DNA of 64,000 nucleotides from Darksidea phi (lineage: Eukaryota > Ascomycota > Dothideomycetes > Pleosporales > Lentitheciaceae): contig JASJFT010000178.1 of NCBI GenBank assembly GCA_030770425.1, forward strand, positions 1 to 64,000. Reading direction: 5' to 3'. The stretch's first letter is position 1; every line of letters starts with the position of its first letter. The notes under the pieces were generated by a model. It searched no databases, was not told the origin of the DNA, and worked only from the letters and a program-made list of their open reading frames with translations. The position numbers were made by a program, and so were the translations under genes. This document shows positions 45,509-55,794 of this stretch, piece by piece.

Positions 45509-47132
45509 GGGGAGCAGGCGCCATTCGTTTCCTATTGGGAAGTTGTACCACTTCATGCGTGCGTTGCTATTGTTGCTATAGCTGTACGTTGGCGGATGGT
45601 GGGTTCGAATTATGGACAACCTAGTGGTAGAAGGGGATGGGTGTAGTCAAAATGCAATCTTTGCTTCCCTTCTCCACTGCGGGACAGCTATTGGTGTGCT
45701 ATAGATGTACGGATAATCGGAAGCGGTATTCAAAGCCAGAGCGGCTTCATGTGAGCGCGTATTCAAATCCGGGGAGGGTGGAGGAATGGCTCAAGCTGGG
45801 GCTGAGAGCCAGTGTTCGTACGTGTCCCGACACAGTAGTGAGGAGTAAGCAGGTGTGATGGCTTGACTATTGTATCCTCCATACAATCGTTTCAACGCCA
45901 GCTTCGGAAGCGAAAGTCGTCCATAGACTCAGGCCCCTCCAACGCCACTAAAGCGCCTGCAGTCGATCTCAGCTCACCGCCAGTGCCTCTTACCCCAACC
46001 AAGAACCCGCCCAGCCAGTCCGATGTCATATCCAAACGAAAAGCCCTTTCTCTTCGTTAGCCCTTGACGTCTCGCTCGCGCAACCTGTCAAAGGTCCGAC
46101 TCATCTGGCCGATAGCAACATAGTAGTAATTTTGCGGTTAGCTTCGGTCTGCGATGTTAACAAGGCTTAGTGTACAGCTGCGCGTTGCCATATACGTGGC
46201 GTTTGTTGTCGTATGCGGCACGACATACAACACTGTACCCCTCGTCATCACCACAGTTGACACGCTCACATCCATCGGCGACATCCGAACACAGTACTTT
46301 TACTCTCACTATCACATTCCACAAGGTACTACCTGTCATTAGAGTGTTCGCCTACAATTCCTGCTCCGATGCCACTTCGTCGCATTGGCAAAGACTGCCC
46401 TGTCATGTGAAATCGCATTTCAAGCAATCAATGTCGCTTGCGTCTTCAGTCCAGGTGGGACTCAACCCTACTAAACCCCATAAATGCAACTGGTAATACC
46501 GCTGTGGCGATAATAGAAATACTTTTCTCCAATCGGCGTGAAAGAGCGGCAACATTCCAAGTGCCGACTTTAACCAAGCAGTAAAGTTCTTCACCCCGCA
46601 TCCATATCCTTGTATGCCATGGTCTGCATAGCGCATCGACATTAAAGGCTTGAGATCGCGAAACAATAATCTAAACAAAGTCACTCGCTGATTCGCTGCT
46701 CTACAAAACAATGCTCGGCAACCTCTATCGATCGACTATGAGATCCCGGCTCATTCTTAACGTAGCGTCAACTTGATGCAAAAGGTATCACAAATACCCC
46801 CATTGGTCTAGCTTGTCCTCTCACATGGTGCCACTTTATTACAATTGCACTCCATATCACACTCCCATGAGGTCATGGCTTCAAGCTTATGACGCTATGG
46901 CCTTTGCCGACTCTGATTCATTTGGAGATGATTGCACATGGGAGCAAATCGATTTATGCAAGGGATAACCGGGCGAACAGCCTAGCTCGGGGTGGTGACG
47001 CCCATGCTGAACCTGGACGGGTGCTCTCTAATTTTCCCGTAATGGACGTTAGGGTATAAGAGATTGAATGACTCCCCATTTAATTCACTGAGGTGGGTCA
47101 ACGACGATACACATTTCAGTTCACCATCCGCC
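45509..47132. other. 1.6 kb without a supported gene
   Basis: An open stretch at 45863-46060 reads plausibly (TPTKNPPSQSDVISK, terminal KRKALSLR) but starts with TTG and has no partner exon I can place. A minus-strand frame at 46403-46711 shows no motif. The last ~90 bp include the promoter of the next gene. Confidence 0.35.
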
Positions 47133-48671
47133 ATGGTTCAGCTTTATCATTTCGTCTTCGCCCTTGCAGCACTCGCTTCAAGCGCGCACGCCCAGGCATG
47201 CGCAACAATCAGCCCTGCCTATGCTCCAACATGGGGTACTGGCTTCTCCGGCCGTGTCGTCATGAAAGGGTTGAGATCCCCTCGTGGTCTGATCTTCGAT
47301 TCGTTGAATAACTTGCTAGTTGTTGAAGCTGGTGGCGCCGGAGTTCGCTACGTGAAGCTCACGGATAACGGTGGGACTGATGTCTGCGTTGCGAGTTCCA
47401 AGCAGCTTATCAGCGAGAGAGGGGTGGGCAAAATCCCTCCCTGCTTGGGTGTGACGAGTCCCACTAACAGTTGCGAATTAGCTTAACCATGGGATCGATC
47501 TTTCTGCAGATGGCAAGACCCTTTTCGTTTCTTCAATGACGACTGTTTGGAGCTACCCATATGATGCTGCTGCCGGGACTGTGGGAACAAGGAAGACTCT
47601 CATCACAGGCATGAGCAACAGTGGCCACTCGACCCGCACTCTCCTCACTTCGAAGAAAAACCCCGACCTCCTAGTAGTATCGGTGGGCTCTAATGCCAAC
47701 ATCGACGCCGCAACGTCGCAGCAAAGTTCCGGACGCAGTCAGCTTCGAACCTTTAGCATCGCGAAGGTCAGCCAGGCGTCGGTCGCTTACACAACTGGAG
47801 AGATCTTGGGATGGGGGCTGAGGAACAGTGTCGGAGTAACCGAGAATCCGGTCTCTGGCGGTATTGTAAGTCACATGTTGTTATGTGTGCTTTTGTGGAA
47901 GCATAAGGTCTGACCTGTCTCAAGTGGTCCGTTGAAAACAGTGTCGACGACATGAGGAAGAACAATGTCGACATCCACAACACCAATCCCTGCGGTTCGT
48001 TATCCCTCCTTCCACCTCTGCATTGAACCCAGCATGACTCACACATCATTCACAGAGGAGCTTAACTACCACGGTACTCTCAACGCCACCTCTTCCGAGC
48101 GTGGCGCCAATTACGGCTATCCCGAATGCTTTGCTGCATGGGACCCATCGGTCATTCCTAATAACCAAAACATCAAAGTTGGCACGCAGTTCGCGATCGG
48201 TACAGGCAACGATGCTACATGCGCACAGCGTATTCCGCCGAAACTGTGCTTTCCGAGCCATACTGCACCGTTGAGTGTTCGTTTCAACAGCAATAGCACT
48301 GCTGCTTATATTACTTTTCACGGCTCCTGGTACGTTTTAGTCGTTCTTCTCTTCCGTTTCGTCGCAGAACAAAATCCCCGGATATAGCCAATAGTTTCTG
48401 TGAAATTCTTATCATATTACTGATGATCACAAGGAATCGGAGCCCACCCGACGGCTACCGTCTCAGCAAGATTAACATAAATCCCGCAACTGGGATGCCA
48501 ACCGAACCTTCGACGTCGACTACAGCCGCTATCAACGTCATGAGTAATCCCAACAATGGAAACTGTCCTTCGAGATGCTTTCGTCCTGCTGATCTGGCTT
48601 TTGACGCCAAGGGAAGGCTCTTCATGACTAGTGATTCTTCAAATGAGGTTTGGGTAATCGGTGGGACATAG
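47133..48671 (+). CDS. Secreted glucose/sorbosone dehydrogenase-like beta-propeller protein
   Basis: 418 aa from five exons (47133-47423, 47482-47865, 47925-47994, 48056-48329, 48434-48671; 419 codons). Signal peptide up to SSAHAQA, then VVMKGLRSPRGLIFD, LLVVEAGGAGV, LNHGIDLSADGKTLFVSS, GLRNSVGV, NYGYPECF, FHGSWNRSPPDGYRL and RPADLAFDAKGRLFMTSD. These repeats are those of the soluble quinoprotein glucose/sorbosone dehydrogenase fold in its fungal extracellular variant. Whether it binds PQQ or oxidises a sugar cannot be told. The NYGYPECF and SWNRSPP motifs are the conserved ones of the fungal subgroup. No clear functional neighbour. Confidence 0.85.
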
Positions 48672-51568
48672 GCAACTTGTCAGACTTGTGGAAAGAGTTA
48701 GTATCATACAAACCTGCTGGGTTTTAGTTCGACTATAGCATTGATGAGATGGGTTGAACAGAAGTTGCAATACATGCGTTATGTATTTGACTAAGGCTCC
48801 GTACTCTCTCACTGCACAAGCAGTCGGCGCGGTCGCTAACTTGCCCTCTTGAACTAGATTTTAGCTAGAGGACTACTCCGACTCGTTCATCTAAACAAGC
48901 CCTACGAGACTTAATATTAGACATGTCATCACGCATTGAAACCGGCCATCCGCTAAGGCCCTGACGCTACGTCAGACTTCTCGGAAACATTCGACATGAG
49001 CGGAGCATCTGTTAAGAGCTTTCGGTGCGCGGGCGATGGGATCTGTTATTATAAGATAGAGACAGCATGTGCTTAATTGGAAAGACGATATGTTACAAAA
49101 ATTCAGAGAGCAGCGCAAATTTCTACCCTCTGATCCTAGATGGCGCGCGCACAAACGCGTTTCAAGCGTGCAAAGTGCGGAAGGCTACCAGCCCAGCATT
49201 TTCTGTACTGGGTTGCCATGACGAGATGAGCCAAAATTATATTGAGGGCATGAGCTTGAAGATTTCACTGCGAATATGTTGCCGTGAAATTGAATGGCTT
49301 ACGTATGTGCAGATCCTTCCCACCTCCTCAACAGGTTACTCCATAGCTTCGCGCAGCTGTTCAAGGTTAGGACATCCATGCTTGTAAACCTCCCGCTTTC
49401 TTTAGGCCACGACTTCCGTGTCATGCTCCGGACCTACCGCGGCGTATGGTTCACGTAAAGAGTTTCTATCCAGGTAATTATGCACTAAAGCTACTTTCAG
49501 CACAGCCTGTGTAAGGAGACGAGCACCTAATTAAAAGTGACCCGAGGCTAGCAATATGTAGGCTGGTGCATTCTGAGACGTCTGCATGCTCGAACGAGTG
49601 CATTTGCAGACTTATATTTGAGTAAGTAGAAGAAGATCTGCGCAGGTAGGAGGCTGCATAACTGAATGTACCTAGAGTAGCAATGAGAAAGAATTGAAGG
49701 AGTGTGAATAAACAAGGTGATGGTGCTACTATGAAGGAGCCGAGTGTATGGGAGGGTAAAGCAGGTAGGGTGATTATAGTCTCTTGAGTGAGTAGCGCGA
49801 TCATATACCACCACAGTAAAAGACTTACTGCTTTTTCGAGGGATAGTAACTGTCAAAGTCTCCCGGAAAATTTAATATTTTGCACAGCACTAGATAGCTT
49901 ACCACAATAAAACAATGAGAGAACATAAGTTTAAGCATTTTCGTCATTTCTACTGTTGACACTTTCACTTGTAAGATGTATCCAGACATGTGTTACCGCA
50001 CGCGCGCTACAGACTTATGTCAGAGCACTGTGCATCAATTTGCATAACTGCAATTCAAGCCTTTCGATCAATGCAGCGAAATGTGTGCGGCGTTTTCGGC
50101 AAGTCACTGCGACTCTCAAACAGTCGTCACCGACCTGACAACAACCTTCTCTTCCATCGATGCTTCTGCTCCCACCCCCGCGCTCGCTCGCCAAAGATGG
50201 CACCGTATAGAAAAAGAGCTTTATCTATACATAACACAACAGAGTACATGGCTCCACATAGCACACGAGGAAGAGGAAGACCCTAGTGCCGACAACCTAG
50301 TGGTCACAGATACAAGCGTCGGCGAGTTGCCTCTGGCGGTGACTCCTGGGAGAGCCGGCCATACGGCATATGGTTGTGAAGAGACAGGTGCACCGGTGGC
50401 ACGCACAATGCTGTGATGGGCGTGGACGTTCTCTTTGGTGTGGACGCAGTTGACCCGCGATCGGGATGGTTTCTCACTTCGTCGCCACTCCATCTGAACG
50501 TTCAGCCGGATGTTCTAGTCGCGAGGCTTACCGTACGGCATAGCAAGATCAGGCCGAGGGAAGATCCAGATAATCCGTATCCGCAGCTGGTACTAAGGAT
50601 TAGAGCGGATGGCACATTCAAGATTGTCAGATCTCCGACGCTCACATGGTCACGAGATTGAATTCCCACTTCTACAAAAGCGTTGGTTGAAGATAGTGTT
50701 GCAGCGATAGCATGCGGACACGACCACGTCAACGATTATTGCGGCTTGCTGCCGCGAGACGGTAGTATCACGTCTCACTCGCAGCTCGGTCCCTGGCTGT
50801 GCCATAGCGGCTGTAGCGGATTCGGGGCGTACAACTCGTACGGCGGAAAAATGTATCACCGGCGTACGCGGATTTGGAAATTATATACAAGACGTGGGAG
50901 TTAGAAACTTGGAAACGGGTCGAGTATAGGGCAGAAGGAGTGGATGAGGTAGTTCTTGTAGAAAAGGGTGCTGTAGTCATTCCAACACACGGGACATAAT
51001 TTAGGACCAGGATTTAAGAGAGACTCCTCAAACTTACGTTCTTTTCGACGTGAACTATTCAATTATGGCGTGTATAGGAATATGACATCAGTACTGGTCT
51101 TCAGATATGTACAGTTTCGTTAGATATCACTACTATAATAGCATAGTTGCGCAATGCAGCTTTCCTCCTTGAAAGAAAAAAAAAAAAAAAAAAAAAGGTT
51201 GGCCGACGTCAAGCGTTCCACTCTTTTCATGTGAAGTTGAAATTTCAGTGCTGGTCTTCAGGATAATGACCAACGGAACACCAGAGCACCAGTCTACGAA
51301 GTACAGAAGGAGCTTTAAGACATGGTTGCGGAGCCTTTCGCGTATCACTGAGACCAGAAATATATGGACTCGCTACACGGCATCCCGTCGCCCTATCACG
51401 CGTCTCGTTAAGCGCCGACAACCTTGCACATTCAGCACGGCGCAGCGCATGCGCAAACATGAGGCAGCGGCCAGAAGCCTGCAAAAATGAGACACAGCAA
51501 GACCGCCATCTGCCTAGTAGGCAGCACGAACCTGCACTCGCGACTTCCATCCGATATGTCGCCCAAGA
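48672..51568. other. 2.9 kb without a supported gene
   Basis: Frames at 50081-50660 and 49478-49856 are open for up to ~110 residues but lack motifs and are not connected by convincing introns. Contains a 21-A run at 51176-51196. Confidence 0.4.
51176..51196 (+). repeat. Poly(A) run, 21 A
   Basis: Simple homopolymer in intergenic DNA. No flanking duplication recognised. Confidence 0.8.
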
Positions 51569-53728
51569 ATGCTCGTACCGCCGATCCTGTTCTTCGCAAC
51601 CGCTGTCACCGCCCTACCCTTTCAAAACGCGACCACTCCTGAGAAAGTAGGCTGGACATCCGGACCCCAAGTCCGCGGCACATTCGACCTCCTCCTCTCG
51701 TGCTTAACCACACTTTTCCTCTGCGCTTGGACGGCATACCATCCCAACGTTGTCACAAATACGGGCGAATGGAGGAAATTAGCCAAAAGGGTGCTGTGGA
51801 TGGGGATTGCTGTATTGGTGCCCGAAGTAGTGCTCTGGTGTGCGTGGGAGCAGTGGTGGACGAGTCGACGGTTGGTGCAAGTAGTCGATGCTTTGGGACA
51901 GAAGGCTTTCGATGGTGTAGGTGGAGACGTTGTGGCGTGGGGCGACGAGGGGAATACTCAGGAAGACTGTATGGGGTGTAGAGTCAGTGGACAGGGGAGA
52001 GGTTCTGGCGATTACGGACTTGAACGCCTCTTCTCTGAAACCAGCACTGGCTATGAAAGACCGTCGACCGCAATCGAGGACCTGCAGAAGACCTCACCCT
52101 CCAAACTCGGTCGTTCCTATATGCCCAGATTTCGCTTCAGGAAGAACAAAGCCAACAACAAACAGGACACTGAAGTTCCACAAAAAACTCCAATCTGGAC
52201 AAAAGAAGAAGCTTTCTTTGCCCTATCTGGCGGCTATGCAGTCTCCTCCTCCTCCTTCCACCCCTCTTCGCACCTAACCCTAACACCAACCGCACTCATC
52301 TTTTTAGCTCGCCTCGGTCTCCTACCAAACACGCCTCGCATGACCATCTCCGATAAATCCAAAGCCGACTACGTCGCCAAGATTCTCGTGTGCATACAAG
52401 CCGGCTGGTTCCTATTACAATGCGTCGCAAGACTGGCCAAAGGGCTGCCGCTGACGTTGCTGGAGCTACATGTGCTGGCGCATGTGGGCTGTACGTTTGT
52501 CATGTATGTGCTGTGGATCGAGAAGCCGTATGATGTGGGAGCGCCGGTGCTAGTGGAGGATGAGAGGGTGAGGGATTTGGTGGCATTTTGGGCGGTGGAT
52601 GATGGATCGGTAGGTTCTCCCTGTTCTACTTATCTACATCATATCGACTTATTCGGAAGGCAGTATGGTTAACATGCATACTAGGCATCCTCTGAGCCCG
52701 AACATGTTGGGGATAAATATGAATGCGCAATAGATGCGATGATAAGCCTGGAGCAGGTACAGACAGCACATCGAAACGCACAAGCGCACTCCACGTCGCG
52801 ATCTCGCTATGGGAGTATGATCAAGAACTACATGCGGAACAATCTAGAGGAGATACGAATTTTCGGAAACACAAAACGCATCAATTCTGAACGAGATGCT
52901 CCAGAACCGGCGACAAGCAAACAACTTACCCACCTAGCCTACGCAAACGCCGCGCTCTCCTACCTGAAATCCCGCCAAACGCACTTCACCTACGTCTCCA
53001 AAAACCCGCCAATGTCCACCTGCAGCTCTACCTCTAGCTCCACCTCCAACCACAACCCTCTACGCACACCAGCTATCCGCCTTCCAGTCCCGCACGTTGT
53101 TCCTGTCCGTAGCAACCTCCTCATCGACGGCCTGCCTAGCATCCGACGTGACGACCTCCGCGGCACGCAAGTCACTAAGGCCGCTGAAACGTACGCGATC
53201 TTGAGTGCGCTATACGGAGGTCTGCACCTCGCAGGTTGGGGCTTTAAGTTTACGAGCGAGATTGAGCGGTGGTGCTGGCGGAGTAGCGGGTTGGCCATGG
53301 TCGCTGCGCCCTTGGGCACTGTAATGATTGTTTGGAGTTTGAGCGCGCATGAGTGGACTTATAGGACGCTGCGAAAACGTGGTCCTGCTCCTTCAGTGTG
53401 TAAATCTGATGGTGGTGAAGGTGACGACGGCGCGTCCATGACACCACAGTTGCCTTCTTCGACACATGCACGACCACCGCACCCCTCCAAATCGACATCC
53501 TTCCTCACACATCTCAATGTGTTCTTCGGTCGTGCTTGCCGTCACATCCTTTCAACTGCTATCTCTTTTATCATGTATCCTAGCTTGATGGCCGCGGGAC
53601 TCGGCTGGACACTCTATCCTTTCGCAAGATTGTACGTTCTTGTAGAGGTCTTTGCTGCATTGCGAGCCTCAGATCCAGATGTTTATAAGACAGTCGAGTG
53701 GGCAGATTGGATTCCGCATTTTGGATGA
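51569..53728 (+). CDS. Fungal multi-pass membrane protein, uncharacterised family
   Basis: 694 aa from two exons (51569-52609, 52685-53728; 695 codons). Starts with a signal peptide-like segment (MLVPPILFFATAVTALP), then GWTSGPQVRGTFDLLLSC and TTLFLCAWTAYHPNV, a signature I know from a large ascomycete family of membrane proteins of unknown function. Hydrophobic helices follow at WMGIAVLVPEVVLWC, ILVCIQAGWFLLQC and LTLLELHVLAHVGCTFVMYVLW. The middle is polar and variable. The C-terminal half has further helices (AILSALYGGLHLAGW, AAPLGTVMIVWSL, FARLYVLVEVFAALR) and ends in VEWADWIPHFG. No catalytic motif seen, so function unknown. Many members occur next to other accessory genes. Confidence 0.8.
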
Positions 53729-53851
53729 GCATCGCTAGTAATTACAGTATTAGAGCATAAGTCTGTGTACGCTGGTCTCTTATACTCATCAAAAAAGACA
53801 TCTAAGAGCTATGTCGTTCTTCTATGTACTATGTATCCTGACAGCCTTCAA

Positions 53852-54102
53852 CAGGTTTGTTTTGGATTTGCAAGGGGGGAGTCACTTTTATAAGGTCCAC
53901 ACGAAACACAGTAGGAGTTTGTACACAGTAGAGATGCTACACACCTTATCGAATGAGTAGCAGCCATCACGTCGTCAAACACGCGGAATAACCCAAAAAG
54001 GTGACAAAAAGGCATTTCGTCCCGAATACCTTGAAATGCAAAAACACCCACACCTTATACACGATAATAGAGCTGTAGGGCCGTACACAATAAGACCGAC
54101 GA
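53852..54102 (-). mobile_element. R1 repeat, copy 3, interrupted by R2
   Basis: On the minus strand it matches 566-708: GTGTACGGCCCTACAGCTCT and later ACTGTGTACAAACTCCTACT, GTGGACCTTATAAA. It is flanked by a perfect 9 bp duplication AGCCTTCAA at 53843-53851 and 54103-54111, which defines the unit as mobile. A 99 bp R2 insertion sits inside it. Confidence 0.75.
53950..54048 (-). mobile_element. R2 SINE-like insertion, copy C (99 bp, 5'-truncated)
   Basis: Flanked by CACACCTTAT at 53940-53949 and 54049-54058. The undisturbed R1 copy at 566-708 has this sequence only once, so it serves as the empty site. On the minus strand the insert ends GGCTGCTACTCATTCG, as copies A and B do. Confidence 0.8.
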
Positions 54103-54169
54103 AGCCTTCAATAGAGAATACAGGTTAATGAATGAGGATCCAAGGGAAGAAATGCGTATGAAAAGACGA

Positions 54170-55042
54170 TCAGTTGCGTCTGCTGCTCTTGGTACCGTTC
54201 CGACTCGGCCTCTCCTCCCTACGCGAGCGGTGTGTATCCTCTCGCGGGAGACCCATCTCCTCATCCGGGACTCTTTCCCTCCTGCCTGAATACGCATGTT
54301 GTGGCTTGCGTAGATTGTCATGGCGGTCATCAAACGTGCCACGACGTTCATCCTCTTCATCGGAGAATTCCTCATACACGGTTGCTGGTGCTGGGGGGTT
54401 CTTCATATCCTTCTCAGCAAGAGTAAGCCTCTTGGGCTTATACTTCTTATCCAGGTGCTTCTCTAGCAACCGAACGTTCTTGCCATTGCACTTGACAGCA
54501 GCATCTGCTAAATCTCCAATAAATGGAACAAGACCCACTAAGAAGTCGATAGCGATGTTAATGAGCATCAAGGCGAGGACGTTGAATGGGAGATTGCCTT
54601 CCACCTTCCACATGGAGTATACCAATTTTGCGGAAAATGCTACATCTGCGCCGTCGCCAAGGACAGGAATGAGACCGATGACGGAAGACCAGCCAAAGCG
54701 AATGCCGGCGAAGCTGAAGAGGGCGAAGTCGAGACGGTAGGCGGTCTTGCGGGCGCGGGCGAGGATGTTGGCGTCGTGCTCGGGAATGTAAGCGGGTATT
54801 TGCTTCTTGACCTTCTTCTTTTTGCCCGGCTTCGTAGGGTGTTCGATCATTTCGTAGTAGGGATCCTGTAGGTGTATGTCAGTACTAGTCTGGTAGATGA
54901 TAGGGTGGAAAGGGGTTAAATCATAAGAGATTAGGAGTGTACTTACATATTGCGAGTCGGTGCCCTTCGACTTAGTCTTATACTTTTCCATCTCGCCCGA
55001 CAGCATCTTCTTCGCCGCGTACTTTGCTATAGCGGACGTCAT
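54170..55042 (-). CDS. DUF4112 family protein
   Basis: 263 aa, two minus-strand exons (55042-54947, 54865-54170; 264 codons). N-terminal MTSAIAKYAAKKML, then two amphipathic/hydrophobic hairpins with the repeated family motif: GLIPVLGDGADVAF and GLVPFIGDLADAAVK. The C-terminal tail from about residue 190 is highly charged (EEFSDEEDERR, SRREERPSR) and basic at the very end, probably disordered. The family is widespread in fungi and bacteria, membrane-associated and of unknown function. Its 3' end is only 60 bp from the R1/R2 insertion. Divergent from DCP2. Confidence 0.85.
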   Translation of the reverse strand: MTSAIAKYAAKKMLSGEMEKYKTKSKGTDSQYVSTLLISYDLTPFHPIIYQTSTDIHLQDPYYEMIEHPTKPGKKKKVKKQIPAYIPEHDANILARARKTAYRLDFALFSFAGIRFGWSSVIGLIPVLGDGADVAFSAKLVYSMWKVEGNLPFNVLALMLINIAIDFLVGLVPFIGDLADAAVKCNGKNVRLLEKHLDKKYKPKRLTLAEKDMKNPPAPATVYEEFSDEEDERRGTFDDRHDNLRKPQHAYSGRRERVPDEEMGLPREDTHRSRREERPSRNGTKSSRRN

Positions 55043-55794
55043 GGTTGCGGTGTTTTATCGTCTCTTGTGGGACGCGATGCGAAATGGAGGAACAGTTATA
55101 ATGATTGTAAACAAGACAGTCGCCCCGGCCTTATAAGTCTTTCGTCCCAGACAAGTTTTTGACAGGGTGGGATGTTGCGCGGCTGTCTCAACGGCGGCTG
55201 CTGGCGTGGTTGGTGGACGGCTCTTCTCCCAAAACCGTCTGAAACGGGCGCGTCGCCGCTATGTATAGCGGACGAGAGTGATTGCGATTGCGATTGCGAT
55301 CAAACAAAATTAACAGCGTAGCGTCAAGAGCGCGAAGGAACAACAAGAAGACAAGACGCGGCGGGCGCCTCCATTATGTAGGGGCGAGCCATTGCTGGTG
55401 CGCTGGTTGGCAATTACCAGGTCGTTGCCTTGGTCTGGAGACAGCTGCGATGGGACGTCATGAGCCCCGTCTTTTTTTTCTCGGCTAGCTGTGGCTGTCT
55501 GTGGCTGTACGCACCGCCACACTTTTATCCATCGCTGTTGCCGAACGTCCAACCACCTTTACTCGCGACCTCACCCCGCTGATTCTACGCGACAACACGT
55601 GCGCATTCTTCCACATTCTTTGCCCGGCTGTGCCTATTGCGCGAAGATCCACGCAGTCCAGGCCTCTCACATACTCACACACTCACGCACGCATCAACCT
55701 CGCTCTCGTGCGCTCCACCACGCGCAACAGCTCCCCACGCCTCACTTAGCTGTCCACGGCATGCTGCCTGACACTGACACCGGCCAACCTCAAC
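55043..55794. promoter_or_regulatory. Divergent DUF4112 / DCP2 upstream region
   Basis: About 750 bp with a short (GATTGC)n run at 55282-55300 and a C/CA-rich DCP2-proximal part (55640-55780), usual for long 5' UTRs of fungal housekeeping genes. No gene. Confidence 0.4.

Noticed and set aside
45863..46060. 66-residue plus-strand frame ending KRKALSLR
   Set aside because: Starts with TTG and no upstream exon or ATG could be placed.
46403..46711. 102-residue minus-strand frame
   Set aside because: No motif, no partner exon and located in a long gene-free stretch.
50081..50660. Two overlapping plus-strand frames that read partly protein-like
   Set aside because: Cannot be joined by a convincing intron and show no recognised domain.
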